Of a stretch of DNA of 35,135 nt, positions 28,700-35,135 are shown piece after piece (position 1 is the stretch's first letter; each line of letters starts with the position of its first letter). The notes below the pieces were generated by a model, which saw only the letters and a list, made by a program, of their open reading frames with translations, was not told the origin of the DNA and did no database searches. The translations under genes and the position numbers were made by a program. The stretch is from JAKAXG01 sp035702985 (lineage in GTDB: Bacteria > Actinomycetota > Acidimicrobiia > Acidimicrobiales > Palsa-688), in assembly GCA_035702985.1 (NCBI GenBank), contig DASSZD010000160.1, positions 1 to 35,135 on the forward strand. Reading direction: 5' to 3'.

Positions 28700-29819
28700 C
28701 GGGGGACTCGAGGACCCGCCGGGCCACCGCGAACGCCGAGTTGGCGGCCGGCACCCCGCAGTAGATGGCCGTCTGCAGCAGCACCTCGCCTATCTCCGGG
28801 TCGCTGAGGCCGTTGCGCCGGGCGGCGCGGAGGTGCAACTCCAGCTCGTCGAAGCGGCCCAGGCTGACCAGCATGGCCAGCGTGATGCACGACCGGGTGC
28901 GCCGGTCCAGGCCGGGCCGGGTCCATATGTCGCCCCACGCGTAGCGGGTGATCAGGTCGGAAAAAGGGGCGGTCAGCGGGCTGGCGGCCCGCTCCGAGCG
29001 GTCCACGTGGGCGTCGCCGAGGACAGCCCGGCGGGTGGCCCGGCCCCGTTGTACCGGCAGGCCGGCCAGGTGGTCGAGGGCGGCGGCGGTGAAGCGGTCC
29101 GGCTGCTCCATGTTGAGCAGGTGGGCGCCGGGCGAGATCACCTGCAGCGAGGCGCCCGGGACGGCGGTGGCCAGCTCGGCGGCGCGCCCCACCGACATGG
29201 CCGGGTCGGCATTGCCGGCCAGCACCAGCGTCGGGGCCGTGACGGACCCGAGCCGGGGCCGGAGGTCGACCTCGGCCAGGGCGGCGCAGCAGCCGGCGTA
29301 GCCGTCGGATCCGGCCGTCTGGAGCATGGCCGCCACCACCGGCCGGACGTCCGGGTGATCGGTCACGAACTGCGGGGTGAACCACCGGTCCACCAGCACG
29401 TCCAGCAGCGACGCCGGCCCGTCGGTCCGGACCTTCTCGATACGGGTGTACCAGGCGTCGCTCGGGGGCCAGTGGGAGTCGCCGCAGGCCAGGACCAGCC
29501 GGTCCACCCGCTCCGGATGGTGGGCGGCCACCCACAGGGCCGTGGTGGCCCCGAGCGACAACCCCATCAGGGACGCCTTGTCGGCGCCCACCTCGTCGAG
29601 TACGGCCAGCAGGTCGCCGCCGATATCGTCCAGGGTGTAGGGGCCGGGCGGGCCGTCCGTACCGCCGTGGCCCCGGTGCTCGTAGCGCACCACCCGGAAC
29701 CGGGCCGACAGCTCCTCCATCTGCGGCTGCCACATGTCAGAGGTGGTGCCCAGAGAGTTGGACAGGACCAGGACCGGGGCCCCCGAGGGCCCGTCCACCC
29801 GGATCTTGCGGTCAGTCAC
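28689..29819 (-). CDS. pcaL: 3-oxoadipate enol-lactonase / 4-carboxymuconolactone decarboxylase fusion
   Basis: A 376-residue bifunctional enzyme. Residues ~1-250 are an alpha/beta-hydrolase enol-lactone hydrolase (PcaD): LSNSLGTTSDMWQPQM oxyanion region, RYEHRGHGGT, nucleophile GLSLGA (Ser ~88), and C-terminal His in SPGAHLLNMEQP. Residues ~285-370 are a carboxymuconolactone decarboxylase (PcaC, AhpD-like fold): DIWTRPGLDRRTRSCITLAM, FDELELHLRAARRNGLSDPE, then EVLLQTAIYCGVPAAN. It converts 4-carboxymuconolactone to 3-oxoadipate in two steps. The fusion (PcaL) is known from Streptomyces and Rhodococcus. GTG 29819 overlaps the pcaB stop by 8 bases and has GGGGAG 8 bases upstream. Confidence 0.93.
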   Translation of the reverse strand: MTDRKIRVDGPSGAPVLVLSNSLGTTSDMWQPQMEELSARFRVVRYEHRGHGGTDGPPGPYTLDDIGGDLLAVLDEVGADKASLMGLSLGATTALWVAAHHPERVDRLVLACGDSHWPPSDAWYTRIEKVRTDGPASLLDVLVDRWFTPQFVTDHPDVRPVVAAMLQTAGSDGYAGCCAALAEVDLRPRLGSVTAPTLVLAGNADPAMSVGRAAELATAVPGASLQVISPGAHLLNMEQPDRFTAAALDHLAGLPVQRGRATRRAVLGDAHVDRSERAASPLTAPFSDLITRYAWGDIWTRPGLDRRTRSCITLAMLVSLGRFDELELHLRAARRNGLSDPEIGEVLLQTAIYCGVPAANSAFAVARRVLESPDGG

Positions 29820-31164
29820 CCGTCTCACTCCCCCGGTGGTAGGCCAGCGCCCGGTCTATCCAGATGCCCGTCGCCCCCAGGTAGCCGGCCGGCTGCAGCA
29901 TCTCCTCCAACTCGCCCGCCGGCAGCACCGCGGCCACCTGTGTATTTGTCAGCAGAGCTGCCGCGAATTGGGCGGCGCCGGTACCCGACGCCCGGCGGCC
30001 GGCCTCGGCCACCGCGGTGCGGGCTTCGGCCCGGCCCATCCTGGCCGCCAGGACCAGGCTGACCCGCTCGGCGAGCAGGGCGCCGGCCAGGCTCTCGGCC
30101 CGGCCGGACATGGCCGCAACGTCGACCTCCAGGCCGCCCACCGTCTCGGCGGTGCGGGCCACGGCGCCGCCGGCCAGGGCCAGCAGCTCGCCCAGCGACT
30201 GCCACTCCACCGGCCAGGCGACCAGGGGTCGCTCGTGCTCCCCGGCCAGTGACCCGAAGAACAGGCCCACCAGCGCCGAGGCCCGCCGGGCGGCCGCTCC
30301 CACCGCGGCCGCGCCGACCGGGTTGCGCTTGTGGGGCAGGGTCGAAGATCCGCCCCGGCAGTCCGCCGCCGGCTCGAACGCCTCGGCCACCTCGTCCTGC
30401 ATGAGCAGGGCCACGTCTCCGGAGATCTTGGCCGCGGAGCCGGCCGCCTGGCCCAGGGCGGCGGCCAGGGCCACCATGCGCTGGCGGGAGGAATGCCACG
30501 GCATCACCGGTTCGGGCAGGTCCAGCTGCCGGGCGAAGGCGGCGGCCACCGCCGGTCCGGCGGAGCCCAGCGAGGCCAGCGTCCCGGTCGCACCTCCCAG
30601 TTGCACAGCCAGGCCGGCCAGGGCCCGGTCGACCGCGCCACGGCAATCGGTGACGCCCACCAGCCAACCGGCCGCTTTGAACCCGAACGTGATGGGCAGC
30701 GCCGGCTGGAGGAGGGTGCGCCCGGTCATCACCGAGTGGCGGTGCCGGTCGGCCAGCACGGCGCAGCCGTCGGCCAGGCTGCACAGGTCGTCGGCAATTA
30801 TCCGCCCGGCCCGGCGGGCGACCAGTACCGCCGCGGTGTCGAGGATGTCCTGGCTGGTGGCCCCCCAGTGGACGAAGTCCTTCCCTCCGGCCCCGGTCCG
30901 CTCGACCAGCCGGGCGACCAGGGGGATGACCGGGTTGCCACCGGCCCGGGCCTGGCGGCCGATCTCCTCCGGGTCGAACAGGTCGGCCCGGCAGGCGGCG
31001 GCGATGGCCTCGGCGGCTTCCGCCGGGATGACCCCGGTGTCGGCCTCGGCCCGGGCCAGGGCCGCCTCGGCGTCGAGCAGGGCGGCCAGCCACGCCCCGG
31101 GGCCGGTGGCCTCGAGCAGCTCGTCGGTGGTGACGATGTGGGAGAACAGGGCGTCAGAAGGCAA
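29812..31164 (-). CDS. pcaB: 3-carboxy-cis,cis-muconate cycloisomerase
   Basis: A 450-residue member of the fumarase/aspartase superfamily, which lactonises 3-carboxymuconate to 4-carboxymuconolactone. Conserved regions are HWGATSQDILDT (~99-110), the TGRTLLQPALPITFG region (~147-161) with GFKAAGW, and the superfamily signature GGSSTLPHKRNP (~271-282) carrying the catalytic Ser loop. TTG 31164 is the start inside the end of pcaG (11-base overlap). Length is normal for PcaB. Confidence 0.92.
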   Translation of the reverse strand: MPSDALFSHIVTTDELLEATGPGAWLAALLDAEAALARAEADTGVIPAEAAEAIAAACRADLFDPEEIGRQARAGGNPVIPLVARLVERTGAGGKDFVHWGATSQDILDTAAVLVARRAGRIIADDLCSLADGCAVLADRHRHSVMTGRTLLQPALPITFGFKAAGWLVGVTDCRGAVDRALAGLAVQLGGATGTLASLGSAGPAVAAAFARQLDLPEPVMPWHSSRQRMVALAAALGQAAGSAAKISGDVALLMQDEVAEAFEPAADCRGGSSTLPHKRNPVGAAAVGAAARRASALVGLFFGSLAGEHERPLVAWPVEWQSLGELLALAGGAVARTAETVGGLEVDVAAMSGRAESLAGALLAERVSLVLAARMGRAEARTAVAEAGRRASGTGAAQFAAALLTNTQVAAVLPAGELEEMLQPAGYLGATGIWIDRALAYHRGSETGD

Positions 31165-31630
31165 AGAACACGGTTTCCCGGGGGCCCTGCAGGTGGATGT
31201 CGAACCGCAGTCCTCCCTCCGCCGGCTCGGCCACCAGCGTGGACCGCCGGCCGGCCGGCACCGAGGCCAGCACCGGGTCCGACCCGTTGACCCGGTCCTC
31301 GTCGGGGAAGTAGATCCGGGTCACCAGCCGCTGCAGCAGGCCCCGGGCGAACACCGACACGTCGATGTGGGGCGCCTGGCCGGCCGGCCCGGCCGCCGGC
31401 TTGACGGTGGTGAAGCGGTAGGCCCCGTCGGCACCGGTCAGGTACCGCCCGAACAGCGGGGTCTGCCACACCTCGACCATGGCGTCGGGCACGGGCCCGT
31501 CGGCGTCGTGGACCGTCCCGTGGATCCGGAGCGCGCCGGGCGAGCCGGGGGCCACCAGGTCGGCGTTCTCCAGCCAGTCCAGGCCGAACTTGAAGAACGG
31601 CCCGATGGTCTGGGAGGGCGTCTCGTTCAC
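31154..31630 (-). CDS. pcaG: protocatechuate 3,4-dioxygenase alpha subunit
   Basis: A 158-residue intradiol dioxygenase subunit, starting in a GTGA overlap with pcaH. It has the alpha-subunit opening ETPSQTIGPFFKFGLDW, then RIHGTVHDADGPVPDAMVEV with VWQTP, then PHIDVSVFARGLLQRLVTRI and YFPDED, ending RFDIHLQGPRETVFFAF, the characteristic PcaG tail. Iron ligands reside in PcaH, and this chain pairs with it to form the heteromeric enzyme. It is shorter than the ~200 residues of Pseudomonas PcaG because of a reduced middle loop after VWQ; it still keeps the structural core. Confidence 0.92.
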   Translation of the reverse strand: MNETPSQTIGPFFKFGLDWLENADLVAPGSPGALRIHGTVHDADGPVPDAMVEVWQTPLFGRYLTGADGAYRFTTVKPAAGPAGQAPHIDVSVFARGLLQRLVTRIYFPDEDRVNGSDPVLASVPAGRRSTLVAEPAEGGLRFDIHLQGPRETVFFAF

Positions 31631-32331
31631 GGCTGCTCCTCGGTGGGGGTGGCCAGCCGGCCGCCGACCACGATGTCGAAGTGGTACCCGAGGGCCCATT
31701 CCTCCTCGGTGGTCGGCCAGTCGAAGCTGGAGATCAGACGGCGGCGGGCCCGCTCCTCGCGGACCGAGTTGAAGATGGGGTCGAACTCGAGCAGCGGGTC
31801 GCCGGGGAAGTACATCTGGGTGATCAGCCGCTCGGTGAACAGCCGGCCGAACACCGAGAAGTGGATGTGGGCCGGCCGCCAGGCGTTGCGGTGGTTGCGC
31901 CACGGGTAGGACCCCGGCTTGATGGTGACGAAGCGGTAGCTGCCGTCGGGGCCGGTGAGGCACCTTCCCGCCCCGCTGAAGTTGGGGTCGAGCGGGGCCG
32001 GGTGCTGGTCCACCGCGTGGCGGTAGCGGCCGGCGGCGTTGCACTGCCACACCTCCACCAGCTGGCCGGCGATGGGCCGGCCGGCGGAGTCGAGCAACCG
32101 GCCGGTGACGTTGATGCGCTCGCCCAGCGGCTCGCCGTCGTGCTGGCGGGTGAGGTCGGCGTCGTCGGGGCGCACCCGTTCCCCGCCGAACACCGGGCCG
32201 TCCACGGCGGCCAGGTCGGGGTCCAGCAGTACCAGCGGCTCCTTCGGTGCCCGGCCCGCGGTCGAACGGTATTCCGGCGAGTCGTACGCCGGGTCGATGG
32301 TGTAGGACGGGTGTCCGGCCACACTGGTCAT
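31627..32331 (-). CDS. pcaH: protocatechuate 3,4-dioxygenase beta subunit
   Basis: A 234-residue catalytic subunit that opens protocatechuate between C3 and C4 using ferric iron and O2, giving 3-carboxy-cis,cis-muconate. The four iron ligands are recognisable: Tyr103 (GRYRHAVDQH), Tyr142 (KPGSYPWRNH), His155 and His157 (RPAHIHFSVFG). VEVWQCNAAGRY and LITQMYFPGDPL are also family-typical. Length and order are standard. Its ATG follows the pcaF stop codon with no gap (TAGATG) and GGAGGG precedes it by 9 bases. Confidence 0.94.
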   Translation of the reverse strand: MTSVAGHPSYTIDPAYDSPEYRSTAGRAPKEPLVLLDPDLAAVDGPVFGGERVRPDDADLTRQHDGEPLGERINVTGRLLDSAGRPIAGQLVEVWQCNAAGRYRHAVDQHPAPLDPNFSGAGRCLTGPDGSYRFVTIKPGSYPWRNHRNAWRPAHIHFSVFGRLFTERLITQMYFPGDPLLEFDPIFNSVREERARRRLISSFDWPTTEEEWALGYHFDIVVGGRLATPTEEQP

Positions 32332-33531
32332 CTACTTTTTCCCTCCTGATCCTTCGAGGACCACGGCGATGCCCTGGCCCACCCCGATGCACATGGCCGC
32401 CAGACCCCACCGGCCGCCCGTGCGGTGCAACCGCCACGCCAGGGTGGCCAGGATGCGGGCCCCCGAGCAACCCAGCGGGTGGCCGATGGCGATGGCCCCG
32501 CCGGCCGGGTTGACCACGGCCGGGTCCAGCTCCGGCCACTCCGCCAGGCAGGCCAGGGACTGCGCCGCGAACGCCTCGTTCAGCTCCACGCTGGCCAGGT
32601 CCTCCCAGCCGATGCCGGCCCGCTCGAGGGCCAGCCGGGCCGCCTCCACCGGGCCGATACCGAAGTACTGCGGCTCCACCCCGCTGACCGCCCGGGCGGC
32701 GATGCGGGCCAGCGGCTCGGCGCCGGCCTGGCCCAGGCCCGCCCCGTCGGCTATCAGCAGGGCGGCGGCCCCGTCGTTGAGCGGGGACGAGTTGCCGGCG
32801 GTCACCGTCCCGTCCGGGCGGAACACCGGCCCCAGCCGGGCCAGCTTCTCCAGGGTGGTGTCCGGCCTGACGCTCTCGTCGCGTTCGATGTCGGCGCCCG
32901 GCACGGTGGCCAGCTCGTCGGCGAAGTCGCCCGCCGCCCACGCCGCCGCCGCCCGCTGGTGGCTGCTCAGAGCGAAGCGGTCCTGATCCTCCCGGCTGAT
33001 CGAGTACCGGTCGGCCAGCAGCTCCGCCCCCTCACCCAGGGCCACCGTCCACTCGGCCGGCATGGCCGGGTTCACCATCCGCCATCCGAGAGTGGTCGAC
33101 CACATGGTCTGGTGGTTGCGGGGGTGGCCGCCGTCCGGTTTGGTCACGACCCACGGGGCCCGGCTCATGGACTCCACCCCGCCGGCCACGCACAGCGAGG
33201 CGTCGCCCACGGCCACCGCCCGGCTGGCCTCGACGACCGCCTCCATGCCGGAACCGCACAGCCTGTTGACCGTGGCCCCCGGCACGCCGGTGGGGTAGCC
33301 GGCCAGGAGGGCGGCCATGCGGGCCACGTTGCGGTTGTCCTCGCCGGCACCGTTGGCGTCACCGAGGATGACGTCGTCCACCCGGCCCGGGTCCAGGTCG
33401 GGGTGCCGGCCGGCCAGGGCCCGCAGGGTGGCGGCGGCCAGGTCGTCGGGGCGCACCCCGGCCAGGCCCCCGCCGTAGCGGCCGACGGGGGTGCGCACGG
33501 CGTCGGCGATCCACACCTCAGCGGCCGGCAA
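32332..33531 (-). CDS. pcaF: 3-oxoadipyl-CoA thiolase
   Basis: A 399-residue thiolase that cleaves 3-oxoadipyl-CoA to succinyl-CoA and acetyl-CoA. The catalytic triad is intact: Cys92 in VNRLCGSGMEAV, His351 in GHPLGCSGAR and Cys381 in CIGVGQG. NEAFAAQSLACL and GNSSPLNDGAAALLI are thiolase hallmarks. PcaF assignment over a generic thiolase comes from position in a full pca operon. Start is TTG 33531: GAGGAGG lies 6 bases upstream and the reading overlaps the pcaJ stop by 14 bases. The usual actinobacterial order places pcaF after pcaR or elsewhere; here it lies between pcaJ and pcaH. Confidence 0.9.
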   Translation of the reverse strand: MPAAEVWIADAVRTPVGRYGGGLAGVRPDDLAAATLRALAGRHPDLDPGRVDDVILGDANGAGEDNRNVARMAALLAGYPTGVPGATVNRLCGSGMEAVVEASRAVAVGDASLCVAGGVESMSRAPWVVTKPDGGHPRNHQTMWSTTLGWRMVNPAMPAEWTVALGEGAELLADRYSISREDQDRFALSSHQRAAAAWAAGDFADELATVPGADIERDESVRPDTTLEKLARLGPVFRPDGTVTAGNSSPLNDGAAALLIADGAGLGQAGAEPLARIAARAVSGVEPQYFGIGPVEAARLALERAGIGWEDLASVELNEAFAAQSLACLAEWPELDPAVVNPAGGAIAIGHPLGCSGARILATLAWRLHRTGGRWGLAAMCIGVGQGIAVVLEGSGGKK

Positions 33532-34285
33532 CCGGCACCTCCTCGGCCTGCTGCAGCCGCCGCAGGGCGGCCAACTCCTCCTCGGTGGGGGCCTCGGTGC
33601 GGGACAGGTCGGCGGAGACCTGCAGGTCCCAGCCGGTGGCCGCCCTGACGTCGTCGGGCTCCACTCCGGGGTGGATCCGGGTCAGGACCAGCTCGCAGCT
33701 GTCGGGGTCGGGCACCAGGACCCCCAGGTCGGTGATCACCATGGCCGGGCCCCCGCCCCGCAGGCCCAGGCGGGCCCGGTCGCCGGGCCCGTCACCGAAG
33801 CCGACCGAGGTCCTGAAGTCCAGCTGGGACACGAAGCTGCGCCGGCTCTGGCGGATCATCACCAGCACCTGCTTGCAGCAACCGGCGATCTCGGGAGCCC
33901 CGCCCGCCCCCGGCAGGCGGGTGGTCGGCACCCGGTAGGAGCCGATGACCGTGCTGTTCAGGTTGGCGAAGCGGTCCAGCTGGGCGGCACCGAGGAAGCC
34001 CACGTCGATGCGGCCCGGCTGCAGCCAGTAGGCGAAGATCTCCGGCACCGGCACCACCGCGTCGGCGGTCTCGGCCAGCTCCCCGTCCCCGATGGACAGC
34101 GGGAGCCGGGTGGGCTTGGAGCCGATGCAGCCGGACTCGTAGATGAGCGCCAGCCGGGGGGCGTGGGTGGCCCGGGCCAGGTTGGCCGCCGTGCTGGGCG
34201 CCCCGATGCCGACGAAGCAGCTCTGGCCGTCCGACAGGGCCCGGGCCGCCGCCACGGCCATCATGTCGCCCGACGCCGCGCTCAT
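33518..34285 (-). CDS. pcaJ: 3-oxoadipate CoA-transferase subunit B
   Basis: A 255-residue CoA-transferase beta subunit. The catalytic Glu that forms the acyl-Glu intermediate is Glu50 in LALIYESGCIGSKP. The chain has CFVGIGAPSTAANLARATHA, VGFLGAAQLDRFANLNSTVI and LPGAGGAPEIAGCCKQVLVM, matching the glutaconate/oxoadipate CoA-transferase type rather than the short PcaJ of Pseudomonas. It transfers CoA from succinyl-CoA to 3-oxoadipate. Its ATG overlaps the pcaI stop (ATGA). Confidence 0.87.
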   Translation of the reverse strand: MSAASGDMMAVAAARALSDGQSCFVGIGAPSTAANLARATHAPRLALIYESGCIGSKPTRLPLSIGDGELAETADAVVPVPEIFAYWLQPGRIDVGFLGAAQLDRFANLNSTVIGSYRVPTTRLPGAGGAPEIAGCCKQVLVMIRQSRRSFVSQLDFRTSVGFGDGPGDRARLGLRGGGPAMVITDLGVLVPDPDSCELVLTRIHPGVEPDDVRAATGWDLQVSADLSRTEAPTEEELAALRRLQQAEEVPVAGR

Positions 34286-35097
34286 GACGGCACCGCCTGG
34301 AGGACGTGGTCGCGCATCCAGCCGCTGAAGGTGTCACGTTCACGGCTGATGGGGTCCCAGGCCTGATAGAAGTCGTTGTCGCGGGGGTAGTAGCCGGCGG
34401 CGTAGGACGGCCGCGAACCGCCCGGCGCGTGGGCCACCGCACCGACCACCCAGGAGGGGATGATCACCCCGCCCGGCCGCAGCTCCAGCCGGTCCACCAC
34501 CTCCTCCACCGTGACCAGGGAGCGCGACGACGCCAGGATGGTCTCCTTCTGCACCCCGGTGATCCCCCACATCTGGACGTTCCCCTCCCGGTCGGCCTGC
34601 TGGGCGTGGACGATACCCACGTCGGGGTTGAGGGCCGGCACCGCCGCCAGTTCCTCCCCGGTAAAAGGGCACGTCACCGTGGCTATGGTCCCGGTCTGCC
34701 CGGGCAGGCCGGTGCCGGCGTAGCCGCGCAGCACGGCGAACGGCAGGCCCGACGCCCCGGCCACGTACCGGGCGGTCAGCCCGGCGTGACTGTGCTCCTC
34801 GATCTCCAGCGGGTGGGGCCAGCCCCGTTCGACGGCGTCCCGGAAGCGGTGCAGGGACCCCACCCCGGGGTTGCCGCCCCAGGAGAACACCAGCTTGTCG
34901 GCGCATCCCATACCGATCATCTGGTCGAAGATCAGGTCCGGCGTCAGCCGCACCAGGGTCAGGTGGCGCCGGCCCTGGCGGATGATCTCGTGACCGGCGG
35001 CGAAGGGGATGAGGTGGGTGAACCCCTCCATGGCCACGGTGTCACCGTCGTGCACCATGGACTCCACCGCTTCGGACAGGGGCATGATCACGCCCAT
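34282..35097 (-). CDS. pcaI: 3-oxoadipate CoA-transferase subunit A
   Basis: A 271-residue CoA-transferase alpha subunit: AVESMVHDGDTVAMEGFTHL, then IPFAAGHEIIRQGRRHLTLV, the ADKLVFSWGGNPGVGSLHRF segment, and PDVGIVHAQQADREGNVQMW. Pairs with pcaJ. It is the first gene of the operon in the window, with ATG 35097 and GGAGAGGAG ahead of it. The remaining 38 bases upstream (35098-35135) hold the ribosome site and the start of the leader; the promoter lies mostly outside the window. Confidence 0.88.
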   Translation of the reverse strand: MGVIMPLSEAVESMVHDGDTVAMEGFTHLIPFAAGHEIIRQGRRHLTLVRLTPDLIFDQMIGMGCADKLVFSWGGNPGVGSLHRFRDAVERGWPHPLEIEEHSHAGLTARYVAGASGLPFAVLRGYAGTGLPGQTGTIATVTCPFTGEELAAVPALNPDVGIVHAQQADREGNVQMWGITGVQKETILASSRSLVTVEEVVDRLELRPGGVIIPSWVVGAVAHAPGGSRPSYAAGYYPRDNDFYQAWDPISRERDTFSGWMRDHVLQAVPS

Positions 35098-35135
35098 GGG
35101 CGGGGTTTCTCCTCTCCCGGCATCCGTGTCGTTCG

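Noticed and set aside
1..35135. CRISPR array, tRNA, rRNA, transposase or integrase
   Set aside because: Looked for regular spacer-repeat arrays, cloverleaf-like segments, rRNA blocks and DDE/tyrosine recombinase motifs; none was seen by eye.

Overview
This is a very GC-rich window with strong G/C third positions, frequent GTG and TTG starts, and genes packed with 4-base ATGA/GTGA overlaps. It fits a high-GC actinobacterium (Actinomycetota). Supporting content is an actinobacterial-type gas vesicle cluster, an F420-type luciferase-like oxidoreductase, a PcaD-PcaC fusion, a SpoIIE/anti-sigma sensor protein, and two genes resembling members of the mycobacterial DosR (hypoxia/dormancy) regulon. 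I cannot place it to genus. I saw no tRNA, rRNA, insertion sequence, CRISPR array or phage gene.

Region 1 (1-553, + strand): the 3' end of a 2-oxoacid dehydrogenase E2 acyltransferase gene, coupled to a small acyl carrier protein gene. A palindrome at 551-571 carries the stop codons of both this unit and the convergent unit.

Region 2 (569-3998, - strand): an M50 site-2-type protease with CBS domains, then a STAS protein, a phosphoribosyltransferase/alpha-beta-hydrolase fusion and an adenosine-specific kinase-family protein. A GTGACC-A/T-TTGGC-type near-palindrome lies upstream of the STAS gene. Almost the same 17-mer lies upstream of the pyridoxamine-phosphate-oxidase-like gene at 13255. Protease, fusion protein and split-barrel protein all have relatives in the M. 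tuberculosis DosR regulon, so a DosR-like hypoxia response is my main inference.

Region 3 (4081-12190, - strand): a gas vesicle operon of sixteen genes, nearly all overlapping or within a few bases. In transcription order it holds two SRPBCC-domain proteins, gvpA2, a DUF378 membrane protein, an acidic-tailed YtxH-like protein, gvpA1, gvpF (apparently CTG-started), gvpG, gvpO, gvpJ, an N-terminally extended gvpL, gvpS, a third gvpF/L, gvpK and two uncharacterised genes. GvpN and GvpC are absent. The operon starts from an AT-rich region with a 9-bp dyad (12316-12355). Two small coupled genes of unknown function leave the other side of that region.

Region 4 (13255-27575): a flavin split-barrel protein; a methyltransferase; a heterodimeric ABC exporter pair, one subunit carrying an apparent 1-base frameshift; an aldo/keto reductase; a 1343-residue HATPase-GAF-GAF-PAS-PAS-GAF-SpoIIE phosphatase; an LLM-family oxidoreductase; ftsH, preceded by a proline-rich overlapping frame; and a YoaK/DUF1275 membrane protein.

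Region 5 (27893-35097, - strand): a complete lower protocatechuate branch of the beta-ketoadipate pathway, transcribed pcaI-pcaJ-pcaF-pcaH-pcaG-pcaB-pcaL-pcaR. It covers ring opening of protocatechuate to succinyl-CoA and acetyl-CoA, with an IclR-type regulator last.
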